Source: Thermoplasmatales archaeon ex4484_36 | GTDB taxonomy: Archaea; Thermoplasmatota; Penumbrarchaeia; Penumbrarchaeales; EX4484-36 | Assembly (NCBI GenBank): GCA_002254765.1 | Contig: NJDV01000001.1 | Location: 1 to 23,299, forward strand | Direction of reading: 5' to 3' | Length of the DNA stretch: 23,299 bases | Part shown: positions 8,064-16,240 of the stretch, in pieces | Position numbering within the stretch: the first letter of the stretch is position 1 | How the letters are laid out: every line of letters begins with the position of its first letter | Made by a program: the position numbers and the translations under genes | Notes under the pieces: model-generated | Told to the model about the DNA's origin: nothing | The model's input: only the letters and a program-made list of their open reading frames with translations | Database searches by the model: none

Positions 8064-9296
8064 ATGTACATCCCCTTGTCTCCCACCCTCTTTCTGCTCC
8101 TCTCCTCTTCCCGCTTGTTGTCCACTTTCTCCTTCGCCTTCATGAAATGCTGCATGGTCACCCTGCGCCTGCCCTCCCTGATAGCAAACATCCCTGCCTC
8201 TGTACAAAGATTTCTGATGTCCGCACCGGTGTAGCCGTCAGTAAGGGCGGCCAGGGTGCGCAAATTCACGCTCTTGTCCAGCTTCATCCCCCTTGTGTGA
8301 ATCTTCAATATCTCTTCCCTGCCCTTCTCATCGGGAAGGTCTATCCTTATGATCCTATCAAATCTTTTGAAGGGGCCTGAAGCCATCCATCTCTGCGAGC
8401 AACTGCATAAGGGTTCTCTGCACCTCCCTATCTCCCGTTGTGTCCATGGCCAGTCTTTTAGCTCCAATGGCATCTATCTCGTCTATGAAAACGATGGAAG
8501 GCGCCTTCTCCCTGGCCATCTGAAACAGTTCCCTCACAAGCCTTCCCCCCTCCCCTATAAATTTCTGAACGAGCTCTGAGCCCACCAGACGGATGAAGGT
8601 GGCTCGTGTTTTGTTAGCCACCGCCTTCGCTATGAGTGTTTTGCCGGTCCCCGGGGGCCCCACCAGAAGAACCCCCTTAGGGGGTTCAATGCCGATCTCC
8701 CGGAAAATATCAGGTTTGAGAAGTGGAAGCTCCACCGTCTCCTTCACCTCCTCTATGACCTCCTTCAGGCCCCCTATATCCCTGTAGGTCTCCTTCGGCC
8801 TCTCTATCACCTCTGCGGCCACGACGATTGGGTCCTTCCCCGGGGGTAGAACCCTCATAACCACAAGATTATTCTTGTCCATGGCAACCCTTCTCCCCAC
8901 CTGAATTTCCTTGGGGTCTATCTTTGAATAAACGTTTGTTATGAACATCTGGCCCGTGGAGCTTTTCACTATGACCTCCCTATCGGATATTATCTCCACA
9001 ACCTCACCAAGGAGAAGGGGGGGCTTGAGCAGTTCGTCAAGCTGTCGGCGCAGAAGGTACCTCTCTCTTTTCAGCGAGTCTATCTCCTCCTGAGCGGCCT
9101 TTCTCTCCTTCTCAAAGGCCTCTCTCTCAAACTCTATGTTGAACTCCAGGGCCTTTATCTTGCCCTTGAGAAGTTTTATCTCCTCTTTCAGCCTCTCAAT
9201 GGTGAGCTCCTTGAGCTCCTCCTCCACCATCTGGAGCCTCTCCTCCGCTGCCTCCTCCACATCCTCTTCGTTCCTCTTTTCGCTTTTTATGTCCAT
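8060..9296 (-). pseudogene. pan: Proteasome-activating nucleotidase (PAN) with internal frame-changing loss
   Basis: PAN is the hexameric AAA+ ATPase that unfolds proteins and feeds them to the archaeal 20S proteasome. From ATG 9296 the product has an N-terminal coiled coil, an OB domain (LLGEVVEIISDREVIVKS), the PAN linker ETYRDIGGLKEVIEEVKE, Walker A GPPGTGKT and Walker B SIVFIDEIDAIGAKR, ending in frame at LLAEMDGFRPLQ. At about 8366-8374 the frame shifts and resumes at RFDRIIRIDLPDEKGREEI, then the lid domain (DGYTGADIRNLCTEAGMFAI) to a C-terminal GMYI, a good HbYX motif that opens the proteasome gate. The missing block, about 20-25 residues, would hold sensor 1 (ATNRPD) and the LRPG arginine-finger segment. 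As written the protein is truncated and inactive. GTG/ATG codons upstream of 9296 were rejected because the TATA box at 9344-9350 lies there. Confidence 0.88.
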
Positions 9297-9343
9297 TGTG
9301 TACCCGTCCTTGCTTTGCTTCCAGTATGAAATCAACCGACTGG

Positions 9344-9355
9344 TATATATTCTTT
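9344..9355 (-). promoter_or_regulatory. TATA box of the PAN gene
   Basis: The minus strand reads AAAGAATATATA, a TATA element with a purine-rich BRE-like upstream part. A start near 9320 gives a leader of about 25 bases to ATG 9296. It lies about 20 bases beyond the 16S processing stem, so PAN has its own promoter although it could also receive 16S read-through. Confidence 0.65.
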
Positions 9356-9360
9356 GCCAC

Positions 9361-9376
9361 AAAAGGTTGATAAAAT
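9361..9376 (-). terminator. Probable T-rich terminator of the 16S unit
   Basis: On the minus strand the bases just after the processing stem read ATTTTATCAACCTTTT, two short T runs of the kind used by archaeal polymerase for termination. They come directly before the PAN promoter. No stem is needed for archaeal termination; the call rests on T-richness and position only. Confidence 0.4.
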
Positions 9377-9408
9377 GACATCAGACGCAATTCTGGTGCC
9401 CGGTAGGC
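9377..9408 (-). other. 3' half of the pre-16S bulge-helix-bulge processing stem
   Basis: In the transcript this strand reads GCCTACCGGG, CACC, AGA, then a 15-base arm (9391 down to 9377). It pairs perfectly with 10926-10957: 10 bp, then a 4-bp central helix CACC/GGTG, then 15 bp. A three-base AGA bulge lies on each strand on opposite sides of the central helix. This is the canonical substrate of the archaeal tRNA-splicing endonuclease, which excises and circularises pre-16S rRNA. Confidence 0.93.
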
Positions 9409-9414
9409 TATCGT

Positions 9415-10881
<1,467 letters not shown>

Positions 10882-10925
10882 TGGCGGGATTCGATCGTGA
10901 ACCCCTACCTGCACACAATATTTGT

Positions 10926-10957
10926 GCCTACCGGGTCTCACCATTGCGTCTGATGTC
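10926..10957 (-). other. 5' half of the pre-16S bulge-helix-bulge processing stem
   Basis: Partner of 9377-9408. In transcript order it has a 15-base arm (10957-10943), GGTG (10942-10939), the AGA bulge (10938-10936) and CCCGGTAGGC (10935-10926). Every arm base pairs with the trailer half. It lies about 45 bases before the mature 16S 5' end. Confidence 0.93.
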
Positions 10958-11078
10958 GGATTTAAGAGGTCACGGCACCTGGCCGGGTTTCTTAAATCCT
11001 CATTGGATGTACGCAGTGCTGGATGAACCTGCTCATCCATATCCCTTCGGATCTGTCGCAGGTTCAACGCACCCTGCG
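10958..11078 (-). other. Pre-16S leader with three hairpins
   Basis: Upstream of the processing stem the leader holds three inverted repeats: 10958-10967 with 10990-10999 (10 bp, GGATTTAAGA/TCTTAAATCC), 11021-11026 with 11033-11038 (GGATGA/TCATCC), and 11057-11062 with 11073-11078 (CGCAGG/CCTGCG). The first abuts the processing stem directly. Together with the promoter at 11105-11118 they fill the space between transcription start (about 11081) and the stem. A fourth hairpin, 10886-10892 with 10899-10905, sits just before the mature 5' end. Roles in rRNA folding or early processing are inferred. Confidence 0.65.
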
Positions 11079-11104
11079 TGTAAGTGTCCTTCATATGGTG
11101 GTTG

Positions 11105-11118
11105 TATTTAAAATTTCC
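11105..11118 (-). promoter_or_regulatory. BRE/TATA promoter of the 16S rRNA gene
   Basis: The minus strand reads GGAAATTTTAAATA: a BRE-like GGAAAT (11113-11118) and TATA element TTTAAATA (11105-11112). Expected start is about 11081, giving a leader of roughly 200 bases before the mature 16S 5' end. A G-rich tract lies immediately upstream. Confidence 0.75.
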
Positions 11119-11140
11119 TTAACCCCTTTACACAACCGCA

Positions 11141-11192
11141 CCCCACCACCCCCCTACAGACCCCCCAACCCTCCGCACTGAAGGACTCCCCC
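11141..11192 (-). other. G-rich, G-quadruplex-capable tract upstream of the 16S promoter
   Basis: Minus-strand G runs lie at 11188-11192 (5), 11169-11171 (3), 11161-11166 (6), 11149-11154 (6) and 11141-11144 (4). The last four are separated by 2, 6 and 4 bases, meeting the usual four-run G-quadruplex pattern. The tract is on the 16S sense strand, about 25-75 bases upstream of its BRE, in the shared upstream region with the divergent glycosyltransferase gene. The rest of the intergenic space between 10882 and 11262 is leader and promoters; no gene is seen there. Confidence 0.6.
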
Positions 11193-11228
11193 TACCACCA
11201 ACATTTCGGTATATTTTTCCACTACGTG

Positions 11229-11238
11229 TTAATAAAAC
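11229..11238 (+). promoter_or_regulatory. TATA-like element of the glycosyltransferase gene
   Basis: TTAATAAAAC is centred about 28 bases before ATG 11262, the distance expected for a leaderless or nearly leaderless transcript. A second AT-rich element, TATATTTTT at 11211-11218, would start transcription near 11238 and is the alternative. Confidence 0.5.
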
Positions 11239-11261
11239 TATCTCAATAAGGGGTGTCGGGG

Positions 11262-12530
11262 ATGCGGGCACTAGCGGAGGAGAAATGTAAAAAGGTTGAG
11301 GGCATTTCTGTTATAACAGCACGGGGGAGCCCCTTGAGGATAGTACACATTGTGGGGTACTTCATGCCCGAGGTGGGCTATGAAGAGTACTTCCTAGCGA
11401 AGGAGCAGCTGAAGCTGGGACACAACGTGGCCGTTCTTACCTCAGATAGACCACTTCCACACCTTAGCAGCGGCAGGGGAGAGAGACTGAAGGTCGGCAG
11501 AGAGGTTCTGGGCGGGTTGGAAGTGGTGCGTCTCAAAGCTCTCGGCGAGTTCTTCTATGATATGGTTCTCGCCCCGGGGGTGAGAAGTGCTCTTGAGGAA
11601 CTCTCTCCCGATGTGGTCCACCTCCACGAGCCGAAACACCTCTTTGGTTTCCCGGCGGCGTTAAAGAGGAGAAGGAACTACGGTCTTGTTATGGACATTC
11701 ACGACTTCGATTACCCAGATCACCCCATCCACAGGGAGATAAGAGGACCCGTGGACGCAGTGGTGGTGGGCGAGTACGTAACCTTCAGAAGGCTGGTGGG
11801 CCGCGCGGTCTTCAAGAGAGCCGACCACATAGTAGCTGTAATCCCCGCCTGCAGAAACTTTCTGGAGGATTTCTATAAGGTGAGGGGGCCCCCAGTCACA
11901 GTCACAGGCCTCGGTGCCGACACAGAGATGTTCCACTACACTGAGAAGGGCCGGAGGAGGATACGGGAGATGTATTCTCTCGAGGGGAAAGAAGTCCTTA
12001 TCTTCTCAGGGGTCATAACCCGGAGGAAGAGGCTGGAGGATGTTCTGGAGGTCTTCTCCTCTCTAGCGAAGGAGAATCCGAACCTGAGATTGATGGTTGT
12101 GGGAGACGGCCCCGAAGACTACTTCAGAATGCTCAAGTCGAAGGCAGAAGCCCTCAGAATCTCCGAAAGGGTTATCTTCACCGGGTTCATCCCCAAGGAG
12201 AGATTGAAGGAATACTTTTCCGCCGCTGATATTGGAGTATGGCTGTCAAACAATTCAATAAACCAGCTGGAGGCTATGGCCTGCAGGCTCCCCGTGGTCG
12301 TTCCTGAACTTCAACTCTCCTTCATTTTCAAACAAGGTGGAGCACTTCTTTTTCCCCCCGGGGAGAAGGATGCGTTTAAAAAGGCTCTGGTGGAAATCCT
12401 GGCAGACGAGGAGAGGAGGGAGGCGCTGGGCAGAGAAGGGGAGAAGCTGGTGCGGGAGAGATACTCCTATTCTCATATCGCAGGAAGGCTTGTCGAGATC
12501 TACCAGAGCGTGGTGGAAAAACGCAGGTAA
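11262..12530 (+). CDS. GT4-family glycosyltransferase (GT-B fold)
   Basis: Retaining glycosyltransferase that likely moves a sugar from a nucleotide-sugar to a lipid or glycan at the cytoplasmic face of the membrane. The N-terminal Rossmann half begins LRIVHIVGYFMPEVGYEEY, where GY.E replaces the usual GG loop, and includes LSPDVVHLHEP. The C-terminal half has VLIFSGVITRRKRLEDVL, LMVVGDGP, VIFTGFIPKERLKEYFSAAD and QLEAMACRLPVVVPE, matching the E-x7-E nucleotide-sugar site in modified form. Length is about 422 residues, normal for GT4. GTG 11253 is an alternative start, but ATG 11262 fits both a GGGGTG element and the TATA spacing. A TTG at 11334 just before LRIVHIV could also serve. It is a single gene divergent from the 16S unit; donor and acceptor cannot be told. 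Confidence 0.9.
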   Translation: MRALAEEKCKKVEGISVITARGSPLRIVHIVGYFMPEVGYEEYFLAKEQLKLGHNVAVLTSDRPLPHLSSGRGERLKVGREVLGGLEVVRLKALGEFFYDMVLAPGVRSALEELSPDVVHLHEPKHLFGFPAALKRRRNYGLVMDIHDFDYPDHPIHREIRGPVDAVVVGEYVTFRRLVGRAVFKRADHIVAVIPACRNFLEDFYKVRGPPVTVTGLGADTEMFHYTEKGRRRIREMYSLEGKEVLIFSGVITRRKRLEDVLEVFSSLAKENPNLRLMVVGDGPEDYFRMLKSKAEALRISERVIFTGFIPKERLKEYFSAADIGVWLSNNSINQLEAMACRLPVVVPELQLSFIFKQGGALLFPPGEKDAFKKALVEILADEERREALGREGEKLVRERYSYSHIAGRLVEIYQSVVEKRR

Positions 12531-12647
12531 CCCTCCCCCTTTCAATATGGGTATTTCTTAACAGCTCGGAGGATCGGTATTCATCTCTGCAAAAAGTCAC
12601 CTGGGCTCGCCCCGGCGGGGATAGGCGCGCGGATGTTGCGGAGGAGC

Positions 12648-12851
12648 TTATTTGGCGCTCCATATCCACGTTCCGCGGCTCTTGTCCAACCTTCCTTCCA
12701 CAAGCCCTTTGCTCTTGAGCTGCATGAGAACCCTGGCGACCCCATCGGGACACTCCTCTCCCTCGTCCATTAAAGTGGCCTCCAGCTCCCTTGTTGTCAT
12801 GGGGCCCCTCTCTTTGAGGATGCCAAGTATCTTCTCCAGCCTCTCCGGCAC
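12648..12851 (-). CDS. Small winged-helix domain protein
   Basis: A 67-residue protein that is essentially one winged-helix domain: ERLEKILGILKERGPMTTRELE (helices 1-2), ARVLMQLKSKGLVEG (recognition helix), then a two-strand wing ending in TWIWSAK. It resembles small archaeal DNA-binding regulators; no effector domain is present. GTG 12851 is chosen because AAGGAGGT, perfectly complementary to the 16S 3' end, lies six bases before it; GTG 12857 would abut the ribosome site. It starts just after the symporter stop codon, so the two are translationally linked and the protein may regulate this transport operon or simply travel with it. Confidence 0.75.
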   Translation of the reverse strand: MPERLEKILGILKERGPMTTRELEATLMDEGEECPDGVARVLMQLKSKGLVEGRLDKSRGTWIWSAK

Positions 12852-12853
12852 TC

Positions 12854-14428
12854 TCACACCTCCTTCAGGTCCTTATAATGCACTTCGTATCCGCCGTAGA
12901 GCCTCACAGGATGTCGGTCCTCCTCATCCAGAGGCAGGTTGACGTCCACATCGCTCAGGTCTATTTTGTGCGAGTAGCGGTTGACCAGATATCTCAGAAG
13001 AACAATCACACCCGCCCACTGAATGAGCATAAGTGCGAGGCCTATGGGGCCCGATACCCACCAGTTCTCGGAGGGCCCCGTGAGCGTCTGGTAGAAGTAC
13101 CACACGAAAAGGACAGCTATCTCAACGGGTACGACGTAGTTGAAGAGGACATCAAACCACCTGCCCACCCTTATGTCACTCCAGCGGCTGTTGATGAAAT
13201 TCTCCCTGAACCTTCTGACCCCATAAGATCTGAGGAGAAGGTAGAGCATGAGGCCCGTAAGAAGCAGTGCCAATCCCCAGACGTGATCCTGGTTCTCAAG
13301 AATTACCGGTACCGGTCGCCCTCCCATGTTAAGAACCACTGCCGCGGATGGGAGCCCGAGAAGAAATGTGGCAGCGCTCATGTAGAGAACAGCCCTTTTC
13401 CTGCTCAGGCCGAAATCCATGAAGTTTCTCACAGCTAATTCATATGTTGAAAGCATGGAGGTCAGAGCAGCAAAGGCTGTTGCGAGGAAGAAAAAGAATG
13501 CCACAAGAGATCCAAAGGGCATTGTAGCAAAGAGGGCCGTCAAATAAATAAAGGTCAGTCCAGTGCCTCCTTCCTGAAGAGCGGCATCGGCGGCTGCCGG
13601 TGTAGGGGAAAGAGCGAACACAGTAGAGAAGACGGCGATCCCCACAATGAGAGAGGCGGAGTTGTTGCCCAGACCCGTCAGTACGGCATTTAAAGTGGTG
13701 TCCTCTTTCCTTCTCATGTAAACCCCGTAAGTTAAGGCCATGCCCATGCCGGCGGAGCACGACCAGGCTGACTGGGCAAGGGCGGATATCCATGTGGAGG
13801 CCTCACCGAGCTGTTCCCCCCGGGGAGTGAAAAGATACACTATTCCTCTTGAAGCCCCCGGGAGGGTCACCGCCCTTATTGCTAGGAATATCATTATCAG
13901 AAAGAGGGCGGGTATGAGGAACAGGTTTATCCTCTCTATCCCCTTCTCTATACCCTTCATCACGATGACCGTTGTGATAAGGATGGCGAGAATCTGGAAG
14001 AATATCACCTGGAGGGGGGAGGTCAGGAAACTGAACCAGAGGGATTCAGTATCGACCCCAGGTCTTACGTCGCCCCGGAGGGCGACATAGACATATCTTA
14101 GGACCCATCCCATAACAACGGCGTAATAGAACCCTATAGCGGATGAGACGAAGGCCATAAACGCACCCATCCACCCCTTTTTTCTGCCAAGGAAAGCCAT
14201 AAAGGCGCCCACAGTGCCCCTGCGGGTCTTCTTGCCCACGGCGAACTCCACCATGAGGATGGGGATGGACCATATAAAGAGAAAAATTATCCACGGAAGA
14301 AGGAAGGAGCCTCCTCCGTTGGCCGCCGTCTCTTTGGGGAACCGCCAGATGTTTCCCGTGCCGATAGCTGCTCCGAGAGAGGTCAAAACAAGTCCCCAGC
14401 GAGATCTGAAGGTCTCCTTCCTCTCCAT
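12854..14428 (-). CDS. Na+-dependent symporter, neurotransmitter:sodium symporter (SNF/NSS) family
   Basis: Integral membrane protein that probably imports an amino acid with Na+. The first helix carries the family signature GAAIGTGNIWRFPKETAANGG, matching the unwound TM1 Na+/substrate site of LeuT. TM3 has FYYAVVMGWVLRYVY, TM6 shows ALAQSAWSCSAGMG (the QxxFSLS-type region with Trp replacing Phe), and TM8 has ATAFAALTSMLSTYE with the Na2-site residues. About 11-12 membrane segments are visible in 524 residues. ATG 14428 is preferred over GTG 14437 because GGTG precedes it at a suitable distance. It begins about 9 bp after the carboxypeptidase stop, and a secreted carboxypeptidase releasing single amino acids next to an amino-acid-type symporter is a sensible pair. 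Substrate is not determined. Confidence 0.92.
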   Translation of the reverse strand: MERKETFRSRWGLVLTSLGAAIGTGNIWRFPKETAANGGGSFLLPWIIFLFIWSIPILMVEFAVGKKTRRGTVGAFMAFLGRKKGWMGAFMAFVSSAIGFYYAVVMGWVLRYVYVALRGDVRPGVDTESLWFSFLTSPLQVIFFQILAILITTVIVMKGIEKGIERINLFLIPALFLIMIFLAIRAVTLPGASRGIVYLFTPRGEQLGEASTWISALAQSAWSCSAGMGMALTYGVYMRRKEDTTLNAVLTGLGNNSASLIVGIAVFSTVFALSPTPAAADAALQEGGTGLTFIYLTALFATMPFGSLVAFFFFLATAFAALTSMLSTYELAVRNFMDFGLSRKRAVLYMSAATFLLGLPSAAVVLNMGGRPVPVILENQDHVWGLALLLTGLMLYLLLRSYGVRRFRENFINSRWSDIRVGRWFDVLFNYVVPVEIAVLFVWYFYQTLTGPSENWWVSGPIGLALMLIQWAGVIVLLRYLVNRYSHKIDLSDVDVNLPLDEEDRHPVRLYGGYEVHYKDLKEV

Positions 14429-14437
14429 TAGTTTCAC

Positions 14438-16117
14438 CTACATCTGGCTCTTCTCTCTCTCCATTCTCACGGCGTGCCGAAGTGAGATTGTGAATCCTCC
14501 CCATACAGTGCCGAGTATGAGAAGCATCGCCACCACCGTGGAGAGCGTGAAATGTACTTCTGGCCACGCACTGATGCTAGAGGGTTCAACCACGGCAATT
14601 CCCCCCCCATCCTCACCTACAAGGGGATAGATGAGGGGGTTCCCCTCCAAGTCTTTACCATCAATCCACAAGGTAACCTCACCCCCTCCCCATGGGATCT
14701 CAGCAGCGTAATAGGTTCCATCCGCCACCATGGGGACCTCTCCCCTCGCATTTCCCTCCACCCAGTGGAGAACGAAGGGGTTCTCCGGTAGAGGGATGGG
14801 ATAGCGGTCGTTCTCCACCTTCAAGATGACCTTTACGCGATCTTCTACCATCCTGCTCTCAATGCTCATGTTTAGGTGGATCTGATAGGGGTTGTGGGCG
14901 TAGGAGACAGCTCTTATGAAGCCTCCGAGATTTACCGCCGATATGCTCTCAATCTCCTCCTCCGGCGGGCGATAACTTCGGGCCAGCTCTACTGTGAAGG
15001 CGAAGACGTGATGTACCCCGTAGAGCCAGTCGTCTGAGTCCCCGTCTGTTTGGTAAAGATCATAGCCCTGAATAGCTCTGTATCCCATGGGCTGGGCGAT
15101 GTACTCCGCCAGTTTTCTGAATGTCAGGTCATCCTCCGTGGGCTCTTCCGTCCACCCCCACGGATATATGACAAGCTCCGAATAGGAGTGATAGGAAAGG
15201 GAGAGGGTGAAAGAGTTTGCCTCCACAAGGTCCCGTATAGCTCTGGTTTCCCTGGTGGAGAAGCCTCCGTTGGGATCCTCGTCCACCATTCCGTCCCCAT
15301 CGTTGTCTATCCCGTCCACAGGGTCTTCGTCAACTCCGTCCTCAGGACCCAAGGGGGTTTTTTTATCCCATAGGTCCAACGGGATTAATGCGTCGCCGTC
15401 ATCGTCTTTGTTGTCAGGTGGACCGGGATAGGTTGGTGAACGGGAGAGATAGGGGTCGGAACCTCCCAACTCCCCCCAGTGCCAGGGGTAGTTCCTGTTA
15501 AGGTCAGTACCGTATGAGAAAGGCACTAGATCGGGCTCAAACTCCCCCGAAGGGCCCCTTTGAGAGAGATAGTTCGGCTCTCGGTTCTTTCTCCATCCCC
15601 GATCAGTCTGCCTGCTGTACTCCACCCCGTCGGGGTTGACCATGGGGACGAACCATATCTCCCTGTGGTCCACAAGATAAGTAGCCACCGTCCCGTTGAC
15701 CCCGGGGCTGCCATAATTATGAAGAAGAAAGTGGATGAGGTATAGAGGAACCATATAGGATATCCACTCATTGCCGTGATGGGCCCCCATGATCAGAACG
15801 TCGGGCTCCTCCTCCAATCCCCCATCGTCCTCCAGCTCGGGATAGTCTGATATCTTTACCGCCCAGAGCTCTCTCCCTTCGTATGTTCTCCCGATGGAGA
15901 CAAGCTTTGCTATATCACCGTGCTCCGTGCACCACCTTTTAAGGACATCTGACATCTCAAGATAGGACCAATAATGGTCGAACTCCTCTTCCTCGCTCTG
16001 GGGTGCAGATAGAGTGAGTGGGGTGGAGGAGATACCCACAAGTAAAGTGAGAAGCACTGTTTGAAAGAGGACTAAAGTGGTCTTCATCTGCCTCGCACCG
16101 CCCCACTGGTGCACCAT
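14438..16117 (-). CDS. Secreted, membrane-anchored M14 zinc carboxypeptidase with Asp-rich calcium-type insert
   Basis: Extracellular carboxypeptidase A-like enzyme. The 559-residue product has a signal peptide (hydrophobic core about 13-32), zinc ligands in GAHHGNEW (His 114, Glu 117) and SLSYHSYSE (His 310), substrate-binding DLNRNYPW (Asn 207, Arg 208), and catalytic Glu 377 in FTVELARSY. A C-terminal membrane segment (about 523-546) is followed by a short basic tail, so the enzyme would be tethered on the cell surface. Between the Asn-Arg motif and His 310, residues 235-284 are very Asp-rich, with DNKDDDGDAL and GIDNDGDGMVDEDP repeats like EF-hand/thrombospondin-3 calcium loops. ATG 16117 lies 26 bases from the TATA centre, implying a leaderless mRNA; ATG 16087 (MKTTLVL) is an alternative. 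First gene of the operon with the symporter. Confidence 0.92.
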   Translation of the reverse strand: MVHQWGGARQMKTTLVLFQTVLLTLLVGISSTPLTLSAPQSEEEEFDHYWSYLEMSDVLKRWCTEHGDIAKLVSIGRTYEGRELWAVKISDYPELEDDGGLEEEPDVLIMGAHHGNEWISYMVPLYLIHFLLHNYGSPGVNGTVATYLVDHREIWFVPMVNPDGVEYSRQTDRGWRKNREPNYLSQRGPSGEFEPDLVPFSYGTDLNRNYPWHWGELGGSDPYLSRSPTYPGPPDNKDDDGDALIPLDLWDKKTPLGPEDGVDEDPVDGIDNDGDGMVDEDPNGGFSTRETRAIRDLVEANSFTLSLSYHSYSELVIYPWGWTEEPTEDDLTFRKLAEYIAQPMGYRAIQGYDLYQTDGDSDDWLYGVHHVFAFTVELARSYRPPEEEIESISAVNLGGFIRAVSYAHNPYQIHLNMSIESRMVEDRVKVILKVENDRYPIPLPENPFVLHWVEGNARGEVPMVADGTYYAAEIPWGGGEVTLWIDGKDLEGNPLIYPLVGEDGGGIAVVEPSSISAWPEVHFTLSTVVAMLLILGTVWGGFTISLRHAVRMEREKSQM

Positions 16118-16138
16118 GGGTGTAGGTAAATGTGAGGA

Positions 16139-16155
16139 TAGATAAACCTTTTTGC
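16139..16155 (-). promoter_or_regulatory. TATA box of the carboxypeptidase-symporter operon
   Basis: The minus strand reads AAAAAGG followed by GTTTATCTA (16139-16147). Its centre is about 26 bases before ATG 16117, so transcription should start at or next to the start codon. The divergent AcnX gene begins about 100 bases away. Confidence 0.6.
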
Positions 16156-16240
16156 CCCGCCGACCGCGGCGCTTAAATCTCGCAGATTTATGAGGAGATA
16201 TTGCGATGGTTACTTAACCCCCTTTGAATATTTGGGGGGC

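Noticed and set aside
8366..8374. Programmed ribosomal frameshifting or a split gene in PAN, the aminotransferase and the STAND regulator
   Set aside because: Simple frameshifting cannot explain the junctions because conserved residues are also absent; the missing blocks require loss of DNA.
4612..9296. Inteins, introns or insertion sequences as the cause of the broken genes
   Set aside because: Nothing is inserted at the junctions; each gap is a loss. No transposase, terminal inverted repeats or integrase is seen anywhere in the window.
10883..10910. tRNA-like 3' end (GGGGTTC...GAATCCCGCCA on the minus strand)
   Set aside because: The loop is six bases with a seven-pair stem and no acceptor, D or anticodon arms can be placed upstream; it is a leader hairpin next to the 16S 5' end.
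12606..12622. Short CCCC-GGC-GGGG hairpin between the convergent glycosyltransferase and wHTH genes
   Set aside because: Only four base pairs and no adjacent T run; too weak to call a terminator. The rest of the 117-bp gap shows nothing clear.
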